Of a stretch of DNA of 64,000 bases, positions 54,863 to 64,000 are shown piece after piece. Numbering within the stretch: the stretch's first letter is position 1; each line of letters opens with the position of its first letter. Made by a program: the position numbers and the translations under genes. This DNA comes from Perca fluviatilis (taxonomy: Eukaryota > Chordata > Actinopteri > Perciformes > Percidae), in contig NC_053112.1 of the NCBI RefSeq assembly GCF_010015445.1, positions 4,647,386 through 4,711,385 on the forward strand, given 5' to 3'. The notes beneath the pieces are model-generated. The model saw nothing but the letters and a program-made list of their open reading frames with translations. It ran no database searches and was not told the DNA's origin.

Positions 54863-56612
54863 AAAGCTTTCTTTGATGCTTTGAGCACTGGCAGCAGCCT
54901 CTCCAGAACTTCATCTGAACCTTCATATTCCATCAGGTCAAAGATATCCAGGTCTTAATTGGAAACGAGCAGCTGAAAGGCCAGAGCTGACCAATGTTCA
55001 GGTAAGAGTTTACCAAAATCTCCTGAACTCTGGTACTTTTGGACTTGCTTTACCAGAGACTGGTCACCCAACTCATTTAAACAGTGGAACAGGTTGATGC
55101 TGTTGTCGCTGTTTGACATTTTCTTGATCTTCTCGTGAATTAAATTGATTGTCTCCTGGTTGCTCTGTGGACATCTTCCTTTGAATCCAACTTGTTTCTG
55201 AAGAAGCTCCTGATTTTTATCCTGTGACAGACCGAGCAGGAAGCGCAGGAACAAGTCCCATTGTCCATTATTGCTGACCAAAGCCATATCCACTGCGTTC
55301 TGGAGGAGGAGGAAGATGGGATGTTGAACTTTCTCTGATGGCACTTTCACACTTGTCTGGCTGGAAAGCAGATTTTCTCCTCTATCTAAGAAAGTCTCTA
55401 ACACATACAGAGCTGCCAGAAACTCCTGAACACTTAAATGAATGAAGGAGTAAATCTCTTGTTTGTGAAGACCAGATTCTTTTCTTATGATCTGTGTACA
55501 AACTCCTGAATTAACTGCAGCTTGTTTCAGATCAATTCCACAACTTTTAAACTCAATTTCATTGAAGAGTATGTTGCCCTTCTGAAGCTGTTCAAATGCC
55601 AGCTTTCCAAATTTCATGATCACATCTTTGTCTGTTTCACCTTCTTGATATTCCTTCAGCTTTGTCTGGATGATCAGGAAGTGTGTGTACATTTCAGTCA
55701 CAGTCTTGGGCAACTCTTCTTCTTCTGTTTCTGTTAGGAGACTCTGGAGAGCCGTGGCTGAAATCCACCAGAAGACTGGGATGTGGCACATGATGTACAG
55801 ACTTCTTTGCGTCTTTGACTGAAGATGATCAGAGATCTTCTGAGCCATATCCTGGTTACTTACTTTCTTCTGAAAGTACTCCTCCTTCTGCTCATCATTA
55901 AAGCCTCGTACCTCGGTCACCCTGTGGAAGATCTCAGGAGGAATCTTAGCGGCTGCAGCTGGTCTACTTGTGATCCAGACTGAGGCTTTGTGCAGCAGTT
56001 TCCCTGAGATTAAGTTGGTCAGCAGGACGTCTAATGTTGTGGTCTTTGTAACATCGCGGCACGTCTCATTGTTGTTGAAGTCCAGAGGTAATTGGCTTTC
56101 GTCCAGGCCGTTGAAGATGAACAAAACACTTGATTCGCTGTAGTCTGCCTCTTCCAAATCCTTCACTTCGTCAAAATAGTGACCTATTAATGTCACAAGA
56201 CTCCAATCCTTATCTTTAATTAAATTCAAGTCTCTGAATGTGAATGGAAATATGAAATCAGTAGTTTGGTTGGCTTTTCCTGTTGCCCAGTCGTGAGTGA
56301 ACTTCTGCACAGCGACAGATTTTCCAATGCCAGCGATTCCCTTCGTCAGAACTCTCTGAGGAGGGTTTTCTTCGTTTGATAAAGGTTGAAGAATGTCATT
56401 GACCTGGATTTTCTTCTCTTCACTCGAACTCCTTTTGCATTCCATGTTAACCACTTCATGTTCACTATTAACCTCCCCACTGCCTCCTCGTCTGATGTAA
56501 AGCTCCGTATAGATCTTGTGTAAAGGAGTCGATGATTCCTCTTCCTTTGTTCCTTGTGACAGATCCTTAGTTGTATGTTCAAGGAAAGATTTTAAGCACC
56601 TTTGAATGTTTT
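54863..56612 (-). pseudogene. NLR B FISNA-NACHT exon with premature stop
   Basis: FISNA is fully open from the exon start (ENIQRCLKSFLEHTTKDLSQ, STPLHKIYTELYIRRGG). NACHT Walker A is GIAGIGKSVAVQKF. Walker B reads LFIFNGLDES: the AAC codon at 56110-56112 replaces GAC of copy A. WITSRPAAAAKIP and the winged-helix region are intact. The codon after QLLVSN is TAA (54955-54957), where copy A has GAA. About 30 codons to the donor (GTAAG) follow. The stop removes the link to the LRRs. The exon is 1,750 bp, 9 bp shorter by lacking A's insertion and 3 bp longer by one extra codon. Confidence 0.93.
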
Positions 56613-57008
56613 CTGAAAGATGAATGAAATCATAGTTACATTATTTTCATGTACTCTTCCACGTTAGCAAATACAGTATGTATGTCCAAGTGTCCATGTC
56701 CAGATTTACTTGGATGGACATCTGGTCTATATAAGTGCAAGTAATCCTAAATAACTGTCATTCATTTTAGATCATTACATCAACAAGATGCTCAGATGCT
56801 GGAAGGCTAACACGATTTATGTTAGCAAACAAAACATCATGTGAAGTATAAGATGGACAGACAACAGAGAAGAAAAACAATTTAGCTTCAACAATGTAAT
56901 CTCCACAAAACTTTATAATAATTCAGTTTAGTTATGTTTTAATTGCAGAAATAAGGTGAAGTTTTTTGTTGTGATTTGATTGTGAAAAATATGTTACAAA
57001 CAAAATAC
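56613..57008. other. NLR B intron (empty hAT site)
   Basis: Aligns to 34195-34289 joined to 39442-39763 of copy A. It shows the site as it was before the hAT inserted there. Confidence 0.8.
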
Positions 57009-57062
57009 CTTTGTTTTTGGGAGAAGCAGCTTTCGTCTCGTCTGTCCTGTCAGGAGACGAGG
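57009..57062 (-). pseudogene. NLR B short exon (54 bp)
   Basis: Encodes SSPDRTDETKAASPKNK between acceptor TTTCAG and donor GTATTT. Counterpart of 39764-39817. Confidence 0.7.
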
Positions 57063-57176
57063 CTGAAACACAAACATGCAACAACTCTTAAGACATGTCG
57101 GTGGTTACATTTTAATCTGGTACATATTTAAACATAAATGTGTTTTATTTGATTCAGAAATCCGGGGGGAAATTAC

Positions 57177-57296
57177 CCTGCGTGACTTGGACTGTTAGAT
57201 TCCCTCCAACGTTAACACCGCTTAACTGAGGTGCGATGATGACACTTCTATCCTGGGCGGTGACTGTTGTGCTTCCTGCTCCCCTCTGAGTTTCAG
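57177..57296 (-). pseudogene. NLR B N-terminal exon (120 bp)
   Basis: Encodes ETQRGAGSTTVTAQDRSVII, APQLSGVNVGGNLTVQVTQ. Acceptor AACCAG, donor GTAATT. Counterpart of 39910-40032. Confidence 0.75.
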
Positions 57297-58280
57297 CTGG
57301 TTGAGAATAGACAAAATAATCAGGTACCACAACTCATCAACTCATGAACTGCTTAAAGGGATACTTCACCGATTTAGCATTCAGCTTTGTATCAGTAGAA
57401 TCCCAATAGTATTTCTGAATGACCGTGCTTCCCTCCCTCATGTCCCCCTGAGACGAGAGATCTCTGCATTTGGGGCCTGGAAAAAATCTTTTTGAAAAAG
57501 ATTTTTGGGCCAGAGGCAAGGACCACAGCCAGTAGTAGGATCTACTTCCAAATGTTTTCAACACGCCCACAGGGGGTTGGACTGCCGAGTCTGGCCGAGG
57601 TATTCCGAATGAAAACGACTGTCATCTTGAAGCTTCGCTAAACATTATATATATGTCAATGCGCTAAACAGGCTCTCGGTTTTCAGCAGAAAACATTTAC
57701 AACAATTATCTGCATTCAAACTACCGGATGTGTGTACCACCGGGATACATCGGTACAGATCGGAGAATATGGAGGAAACGTTATTACAGACGCAATACTC
57801 GGCACACTACGTGAGCTTCGCCTGCACGGAGACCAGCGGTGTCGCTCAATGCCGCTAGCCGGCTAGGGGACATCCTCATCGGCTAGGTGGAAAGCTAACA
57901 CTAGCTGTCCACCTGTCCCAGCCATCCTGCTTGCAAGTGTCTGCTCATTAAACAACAAGCTGGACTACATCCTCCTTCAACAAAACTCCCAACGTGAGTT
58001 CAGAGACTGCTGTGTTTTTGTTGTTGTGGAAACATGCCTGAACAACAGTGTACCGGAACCGGGACTATCCAGCTACCAGGCTGCTCTCGCCGGCCCGTGG
58101 AGGTGGGCTGTGTTAAACGGACTGGTGTAGAAATAAAATCCAACTAGCTACTGCTAACTGCTGGTGGAGCTTGTGACTGTTAAATGCCGACCATTCAACA
58201 TTCCACGCTAATTCACGGCTGTGTTTATACTCTGTGTTTAGCTACACCAATGCTAGTATGCGTTAGCTGAACTTTACTAG
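57297..58280. repeat. Interspersed repeat with LINE endonuclease relic
   Basis: Begins near 57355 with TTAAAGGGATACTTCACCGA, a common fish repeat start. 57473-57514 is a hairpin (AAAAATCTTTTT / AAAAAGATTTTT). 57918-58090 encodes a LINE-type endonuclease start. The boundary between the two elements was not resolved. Confidence 0.55.
57918..58090 (+). pseudogene. Non-LTR endonuclease N-terminal fragment
   Basis: PAILLASVCSLNNKLDYILL, QQNSQREFRDCCVFVVVETC, LNNSVPEPGLSSYQAAL. 'ILLA.V.SLNNKLD......R....C...ETWLN.SVP' is the start of LINE apurinic endonucleases; the W of ETW is C here. Truncated on the 3' side. Confidence 0.7.
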
Positions 58281-58560
58281 AGCTGAAGGATAAGGTGGTG
58301 AGGGAGGCTGACGGACAGTTTTCTGCTTCTAATCTCTACTCAGATGTTTACAAGTTGCTTTCAGGTGTGAGAGAGGACAAACAATCTAAGATGGGTACCA
58401 CGTATCTTCCCTCTTTCTGTCTGCCAACATTTCCTGTGTCCCCCGCTGAACTGTGTGTCATCTTTCTCTTAGGATGGCCAAGTCATGACCCGCCCTACTC
58501 TGCCTTTATTGGAACGTACTTGTTGCCATAATAGTTTGGGTTGGAGTGAGAATTACGATA
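58281..58560. repeat. NLR flank duplication block upstream of copy B
   Basis: Matches 42595-42880 upstream of copy A, at nearly full length. This shows that the duplication unit included several kb of 5' flank. Confidence 0.75.
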
Positions 58561-58869
58561 TCACATTTGTTCATCACACTGTTCAACCAATCAGTTTCTT
58601 GTAAGAAGCTACTGGCAGGTTGTATGAAATGCAATTTTATTTAGTAATAAACAAATAAATACATACATACATATACATATACAAACATTCCTAATAAAAA
58701 CATAAAAAAATAAATAAATGAGGCAATAATGTAAATACTGAGGAGTCAATATTGTTTAATAAATAAATAGCTTCTATTTTAAAAATAAGTTTTTCAAATG
58801 ACTACTTTTAGTTTATATCTATTAATTTCCTTTTACTTTTTCAAATGAAGGCAGCATGGTTAGTGTTAA
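58561..58869. other. Non-coding AT-rich
   Basis: ACATACATACATATACATAT-type low-complexity sequence near 58660-58690. Nothing else is recognised. Confidence 0.5.
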
Positions 58870-59659
58870 GGCCCGTTCACACCGGGACGAATTTTGCGCG
58901 CGATATTCGCCGACGTTTAACGCCTCGTGACTAAACAAAGGGCGCCAATGTGAGTGTGCACACCGACGTGAAAAACGCCATGCATAAAAGCGTTATTCTT
59001 TAAAAAACGCCTTCGTTTTTTTGTTTTGACGCGCCGCGTCAAAAACTATCCGACCGATGAGATTGGCGCTTTTGCTCACGTGTCTGGAGCTTCTGAAGTT
59101 ACAGTAAAACACAACTTGGGAGCGCTCAAACACAAAACGGTCTTGGCGAGCACACATATGTAATGGCGAAGAAGATATACGCCAAGTAGCGTTTCACTGC
59201 CGTGAAGAAATAAGACGAGGAAGATGCAAGGCAAGATGAATGTAGAGCTGCTGGTCTCGTTGGTGTCGGAACATAAAGCACTTTATGACAAACGCGACAG
59301 CGACTACAAAAATCTTGACAAAAGAGAACTGCTATGAAGTGGTATTGCAGAGCAAATGGGCCTTGATGGTGAGTTTCATTTCACTTAATTGTCTTTCATG
59401 TACATACGCTTGTAACCTTTTCCAACAAACATTTTAAAATCGCCATCGTTTGTGTGCTGTAGTGGAGGAGGTAAAACAGAAATGGAAAAGCCTGCGAGAT
59501 ACATATACAAGAAAAAGCGCCATCTAATGTCACGGAATGAATTAGCATTTTCACTCGGCTCATCGTCAGCAAAAATCGCTTGGGTGTGAACACAAAAAAC
59601 GCGTTGAAAAACGCTGGCGAATAACGCGCGCCGATATTCGTCCCGGTGTGTACGGGCTT
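58870..59659. mobile_element. Harbinger-type element with MADF remnant
   Basis: The left end GGCCCGTTCACACCGGGACG and inverted right end AAGCCCGTACACACCGGGAC are imperfect repeats with GCGCG-rich continuation. TTAA (or TAA) flanks both ends (58866-58869, 59660-59663). It carries a MADF/Myb-like gene fragment, the usual second gene of PIF/Harbinger elements. Confidence 0.7.
59236..59527 (+). pseudogene. MADF (Myb/SANT-like) protein remnant, two exons
   Basis: Exon 1: MNVELLVSLVSEHKALYDKR, DSDYKNLDKRELL, a stop where MADF domains have Trp, then SGIAEQMGLD and donor GTGAGT. After a short intron (acceptor CTGTAG, about 59462) comes VEEVKQKWKSLRDTYTRK. 'L...V.EH..LYD.....YK.........IA..MG.....V...WK.LRDTY.R' is the MADF pattern. 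MADF proteins bind transposon ends and help import the transposase. Confidence 0.7.
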
Positions 59660-59663
59660 TTAA

Positions 59664-60034
59664 AGTGTTAAAGCAGTGACTCTTTAGCAGCAGCATTTTT
59701 AAACATTTCATTCACGTTATTACAACAACTGTGTTAACTGTCACTTTTTAACAGGTATGATTGTAGTGGCATCAACAGGCCCAGAATAAAGCTGCTCTGT
59801 TTTCTTATGGTTCAGTCTGCCGGATGGTAAGAGCTCATAGTGGAGGATGTGCGACGGATCAGATAAAACTTGTGCGTGATTGTCTGAGTACAGACTGCTC
59901 ATACATTGGTTGAAGGGAGAAGTCACCTACATATACCAGACCAGCAACTTTGGAGAGAGATTACCAAAACACACAGATATGCTATACCTGCTCTCCAACA
60001 CAGCCTGATAAAATAATACATATAAGTGAGCCTT
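59664..60034. other. Non-coding
   Basis: No frame or repeat is supported. Confidence 0.4.
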
Positions 60035-60895
60035 TATCTTACCACGCTGTGATGTCTCTGGATCTTTAGTCCGGCTGAACCTTTTTCCCATTCTGCATTA
60101 CTATATTTCCTCCAGCTGCTCTCACTGTAGAAGTAAAGAATACATTTCACACAGGAAATCTTACAAGGAGCTTAAATAAGAAGTTATTTTATCATTAAGC
60201 CTATTTTTATTCTTACTACCAGTTCTCCTGTGAGCCCAGTTATTATTGTTGAGAGTAATAGGAGCAGTTACTAAAGTCCAACCTTCAGGAGTCGCTCCCT
60301 CTTTTTATTCTGTACTCCTGCCCAGACTACCTTTAATGGCGACAGAAAGCAGGAAGTGATTCTGCTTTGTGTTAACACCCAGATTATTCAACACTCTACT
60401 CCGTCAGTGGGAACTAACCTGCATCTCGTTTGGGTTTCTACTACAACATGTTTACATTCTTTAATGTTGTAAAACCATTATTTTCCTCATACTGTCTGTC
60501 TGAATATATCTTTATTCACCCTATGTGTGAGAGGCTCTGTTTTAGCACCTGTCTCTTTAAGCTCCCCTCCTGAAAAAAAGCCCAGTCTGCTCTGATTGGC
60601 TGGCGAGAAAAATGTGACTCACCTTTGCAAAGGTAGTTCCAGAGCCTGTCTATGGAGAGCCTGTTCACTCCCTATCTCACTCCCTATTAGCCCCATTGTA
60701 CCAACCCGGAATTTTCCCGAGAGTGGAAGTTCTCCTCTTATTAGACATTCTCTGGTAATTCTCAAGTCGTGGGTGGAGCTACTCAGACTCAGACTAAAGA
60801 ACCTGCATGTGACATAGGAAAGATCTGATTGGCTTGTTTTTGTCACGTTTTCTGATCTAATCAGCCCAGACCATCAAGTACAAGTCTAACATGTG
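60035..60895. repeat. NLR 5'-flank repeat unit, copy 4 of 5, plus P1-type block
   Basis: 60035-60255 is the five-copy unit. 60255-60895 is the uninterrupted version of the block broken up at 5840-8400. It carries about 120 bp (60642-60762) not found there. Confidence 0.75.
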
Positions 60896-61567
60896 AGACA
60901 GGTATGCTGGTTGTTCTGATCAGACAGATTGGTCATGTAAACTGTGTCATAGTTACTAATTATAGTCTAAATTCTTGTTTTCTTTCAGCTGGTTTTCCTC
61001 CTCCTGATCAGACATGTTAGGCAACTCAGCTGTAAGTCTGAACTATTGTTTTCTTTCTGCTTCAGACTGAGCTGAACATGAAAGTACATAACTAATTCTC
61101 ATTGTTTAAATCCCCAAACAGAGGCCACCTGACCGAACAGCTGAGACAGCCAGGTTAAATCAAACACTCCTGGAAGGGAAGGAACAGCCTCCTCCAGGTG
61201 CAATCAATCCCCCCCGATTAGAGGCTTTATGAACAGCTTTCCTTTGTTCACTCTTCCTCACCTCAAACATGATGGGTCCTGTCAGTGGATTTAATTTAAT
61301 GTTGTTTTGATTGTCCTTAAAGAAAGAAACTGGGGGGTATGGAGTAAATAAAGGTGGTAATGAAGGAAATAATGAGAATTAAAAAGGAAGGAGGTAAGAA
61401 TTAAGGAAAGGAGAAGGTAGGTGAGAGAAATTGTTGTTAGGAGAGGAAGATGAAATCAAGAGGAGAGTTCCAACTACACAAAAGTGTCTCCACGTAACTT
61501 CAGTTTTTCTTCAATTTGGACCCTATTTTCCCATGTTTTCTGTCTAGGTGACTGATGGGAACAACCC
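60896..61567. other. Non-coding flank
   Basis: 60896-61080 matches 10225-10380. The rest is GA-rich (61330-61460) and has no gene. Confidence 0.45.
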
Positions 61568-61700
61568 ACCAGACTCCATGTAAATAATCAGGACTTTTAG
61601 CGTGTATAGAGCCAGCATATCTCCACCAGACTCCATGTAAATAATCAGGACTTTTAGCGTGTATAGAGCCAGCATATCTCCACCAAACTCCATGTAAATA
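61568..61700. repeat. 57-bp tandem repeat, about 2.3 copies
   Basis: CACCAGACTCCATGTAAATA, ATCAGGACTTTTAGCGTGTA, TAGAGCCAGCATATCTC occurs twice plus a partial third copy. Confidence 0.9.
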
Positions 61701-61716
61701 ATCAGGTGCAATCCTG

Positions 61717-62390
61717 CGAATATGAGGATGATAAGGTATCTACATATCTGATGTTAGTGATATGAGGACAGATAAGGTATCTACATATCTGATGTTAGTG
61801 ATATGAGGACAGATAAGGTATCTACATATCTGATGTTAGTGATATGAGGACAGATAAGGTATCTACATATCTGATGTTAGTGATATGAGGACAGATAAGG
61901 TATCTACATATCTAATGTTAGTGATATGAGGACTGATAAGGTATCTACATATCTGATGTTAGTGATATGAGGACAGATAAGATATCTACATATCTAATGT
62001 TAGTGATATGAGGACAGATAAGGTATCTACATATCTGATGTTAGTGATATGAGGACAGATAAGGTATCTACATATCTAATGTTAGTGATATGAGGATGAT
62101 AAGGTATCTACATATCTAATGTTAGTGATATGAGGACAGATAAGGTATCTACATATCTAATGTTAGTGATATGAGGATGATAAGGTATCTACATATCTAA
62201 TGTTAGTGATATGAGGACAGATAAGGTATCTACATATCTAACGTTAGTGATATGAGGATGATAAGGTATCTACATATCTAATGTTAGTGATATGAGGACA
62301 GATAAGGTATCTACATATCTAACGTTAGTGATATGAGGACAGATAAGGTATCTACATATCTAATGTTAGTGATATGAGGATGGATAAGGT
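61717..62390. repeat. ~41-bp minisatellite, about 17 units
   Basis: Unit: TGATATGAGGACAGATAAGG, TATCTACATATCTGATGTTAG. Variants replace GGACAGATAAGG by GGATGATAAGG (shorter) and CTGATG by CTAATG or CTAACG. It follows directly on a separate 57-bp tandem repeat. Confidence 0.95.
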
Positions 62391-62900
62391 GGACTGTGAT
62401 AAAAAATACCTCTCAAATCGATTATGTGGAAATGAAAATACATCTATAGTCGGGACTCAATACCGATGTAAACTCTCTGTGAATTAATTCAGCTTTTTCA
62501 TCAACGGGATCGTCGACAAAAGAACATGACATGTTTGAGAAAAAAACGTTTTATAATCTGCCTAACATAAACCAATACGTTTTTTTTATTCATGCAGATA
62601 ACAAACTGCATTAAAATGCTCCTGATACAGACTGAATGAATGAATGAGGAAATGAGTTTCTCCTCCCTCTCAGAAGGAGGAGACTGAGAGAAACTCGAGG
62701 TTTCTTGAAGAAAACCTGCTCCCAACCAGGTTAGGTTCACAGACTCAGTTACCAAGGTAACTGACTCTGAGGTTAAGTTACCATAGTAACTGACTCTGAG
62801 GTGAAGTTACCTCTCTTTCTGGAACGGAAAACCCAGAGTTTCCCTCATCTCAGGGTTAACCAACTCAGAGTTTTCACTAAACCTGCTTTCTGGAACGGGC
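62391..62900. repeat. Interspersed repeat end
   Basis: 62700-62900 (CTCTTTCTGGAACGGAAAAC ... CAACTCAGAGTTTTCACT ... TTTCTGGAACGGGCC) resembles the terminus of a common fish DNA transposon. The phrase AACTGACTCTGAGGT is repeated in tandem at 62759-62800. No gene. Confidence 0.45.
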
Positions 62901-62909
62901 CTCTGTTTT

Positions 62910-63530
62910 TCTTTTCCTCTGTTATGTTTTGCTGTCAGTTTGTGTTGTGTCTCTGTGTTCCCCCCTCCCTTCCTGCCTGTGCCAGCCAGCTGATTGCGCA
63001 CACCTGCTCGCCTCCTCCCCCCCACTCCTCCCGCCGTACACACCTGCTCGCCTCCTCCCCCCCACTCCTCCCGCCGTACACACCTGCTGGTCATCAACTA
63101 CAATCAAGCTCAGTATTTAAACCCTGGATTGACTCACCATCTTTGCTTGATCGTTGCTCCTGTCTCCTCGGTGACATGTGACTCAAGCTCCTGAACGTTA
63201 TATCCTGTGTGTTTTCCTGCCTGCACCTTTTGTAATCCGCTTTCTGTCTTCTCGTTTCAGTCACTGCCTTCACCGCCACTCTGCCTCCAGTCAGCTGGCT
63301 TCTCCATCCAGTCCCTCCCTGGCGGTTCCCTGCTCCAGCCTGCTTCAGCTCTCACCTTCCTGCGCTTCAGTGCTTCCCCTGCGGATCCCTCAGCCCTGGT
63401 CTCCCCGAGCTCTCTGTCCCCCGTTCCAGTCTCCCAGTCTTCCCACTTCCCCATTCACTTCCCCATTTTTCCCTAATAAAATAACTTTTGCTGAGCTCTG
63501 CGTTTGGGTCCGTTCTGTCTTAATTATAAC
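62910..63530 (+). mobile_element. Possible solo LTR of a retrotransposon
   Basis: The organisation is promoter-like (CAGTATTTAAACCCTGG near 63110), a pyrimidine-rich transcribed part, and CCCTAATAAAATAACTTTTG (poly(A) signal near 63475). Fish Gypsy-type LTRs look like this. No primer-binding site, gag-pol or flanking duplication was identified. A 40-bp unit (CACACCTGCTCGCCTCCTCC...CCGTA) is repeated in tandem at 62999-63090. The frames on both strands are low-complexity artefacts. Confidence 0.35.
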
Positions 63531-64000
63531 ACAAGGCTTCCCGATGATCTTCAGCAACCTTTCTCAGATAACAGCTGTTGTCGATATTGACATCAGATTA
63601 TTTTGTAAACACTTTACTTTTATTTTAATGTGGGCTATCTTTGTCTGAAACCCTGGAACACATATGCACATATATTAACACAGCCCGACTAAAGCTGTTT
63701 CCTGTTTACATTGCTTCACCCAGCTTTTCTTACTGTAGACGTAAAGAATAAACATGGCACAGGAAATGTTAGAAGGAGCTGAAATAAAAGTGATTTTATA
63801 TCATAAAGCCTCTGTCTATGCAGTTCTCCTGTGAGCCCAGTTACTAAAGAGAGGGAAAAAAAGAGCAGATTAGTTAATATTACATTTACAGTTCACGTTA
63901 AAAGGAGCAGAAAACAAAGTCAAACCTTGTGAGTTGCTTCCTGTTTTAAGATCAACTGTCGCCCAGCCTGTCTCCGTGTGAGAAGTGATTCTGCTTCATG
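63531..64000. repeat. NLR 5'-flank repeat unit, copy 5 of 5, cut by the window edge
   Basis: Matches 45255-45740 in order and orientation (CTTTCTCAGATAACAGCTGT, GATATTGACATCAGATTATT, CAGTTCTCCTGTGAGCCCAG). The second duplicated unit therefore continues to the right of the window. Confidence 0.8.

Larger units (their letters stand above)
48549..57296 (-). pseudogene. NLR copy B: fish NLRC3-like receptor gene, disrupted
   Basis: Exons from 5' to 3': 57296-57177, 57062-57009, 56612-54863 (FISNA-NACHT), 54745-54571 (LRR), a remnant 53797-53745, 53294-53124 (LRR), 49687-49517 (LRR), and 48753-48549 (terminal LRR). The architecture is the same as copy A without the LINE and hAT insertions. Lesions: TAA near the end of the NACHT exon (54955-54957), which removes all LRRs; Walker B Asp changed to Asn; and a homopolymer-like 55-bp tract in the first LRR exon that adds one base. 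It would at best make a FISNA-NACHT protein without ligand-sensing LRRs. Confidence 0.88.

Noticed and set aside
62807..63097. Gly/Arg-rich minus-strand frames
   Set aside because: Low-complexity translation of a 40-bp tandem duplication in a possible LTR.
63178..63648. 156-codon Ser/Pro-rich plus-strand frame
   Set aside because: Codon content reflects pyrimidine-rich LTR-like sequence; no domain, and it ends in an NLR flank repeat.

Overview
The window is repeat-rich nuclear DNA from a ray-finned fish, most likely a percomorph teleost. The evidence is two tandem NLR genes of the fish-specific NLRC3-like type (FISNA-NACHT-LRR, spliced, minus strand), a canonical fish Tc1 transposon, L2-clade LINEs with an SGNH-esterase ORF1, and many hAT, PIF/Harbinger, Kolobok-like and piggyBac-like non-autonomous elements. 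I see no bacterial genes, CRISPR array, rRNA or canonical tRNA gene.

Layout. 1-5838: a Tc1 element cut by the window edge, then a dead L2 LINE. 5840-10400: duplicated NLR 5'-flank sequence interrupted by a Harbinger-type element, a pair of oppositely oriented MITEs and a hAT-like repeat. 10400-22780: mostly non-coding, with two full Kolobok-like elements and one fragment, a TRAF-like MATH fragment, one arm of a 0.6-kb inverted repeat, and a hAT/ZMYM1-like pseudogene. 22780-40032: NLR copy A. 40033-48190: nested and adjacent MITEs, a 57-bp minisatellite, repeated 5'-flank blocks, and the second arm of the inverted repeat. 48190-57296: NLR copy B. 57297-64000: NLR B upstream flank, a Harbinger-type element with a MADF remnant, two more minisatellites, and a possible solo LTR.

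NLR copies A and B match exon for exon: 123/120 bp, 54/54 bp, about 1.75 kb FISNA-NACHT, LRR exons of 174 (ancestral), 171 and 171 bp, and a terminal exon. They are a tandem segmental duplication. Each copy carries its own lesions. A has a 9-bp insertion creating a stop in FISNA, a splice acceptor changed from AG to AA, and a 4.0-kb Tx1/L1-like LINE with a 14-bp target-site duplication inside an LRR exon. B has a nonsense codon near the end of the NACHT exon, a Walker B Asp-to-Asn change, and a 55-bp homopolymer-like stretch in the first LRR exon. In life such receptors are cytosolic nucleotide-binding immune sensors. As written, neither copy encodes a complete receptor.

The only long intact reading frame is ORF2 (1,097 aa) of the LINE inside NLR A. 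Nested insertions (hAT containing an L2 in an NLR A intron, a hAT MITE inside a Kolobok-like element, a TIR element present only in B) give a relative chronology of the locus. All assignments come from reading the sequence by eye. No database search was run.
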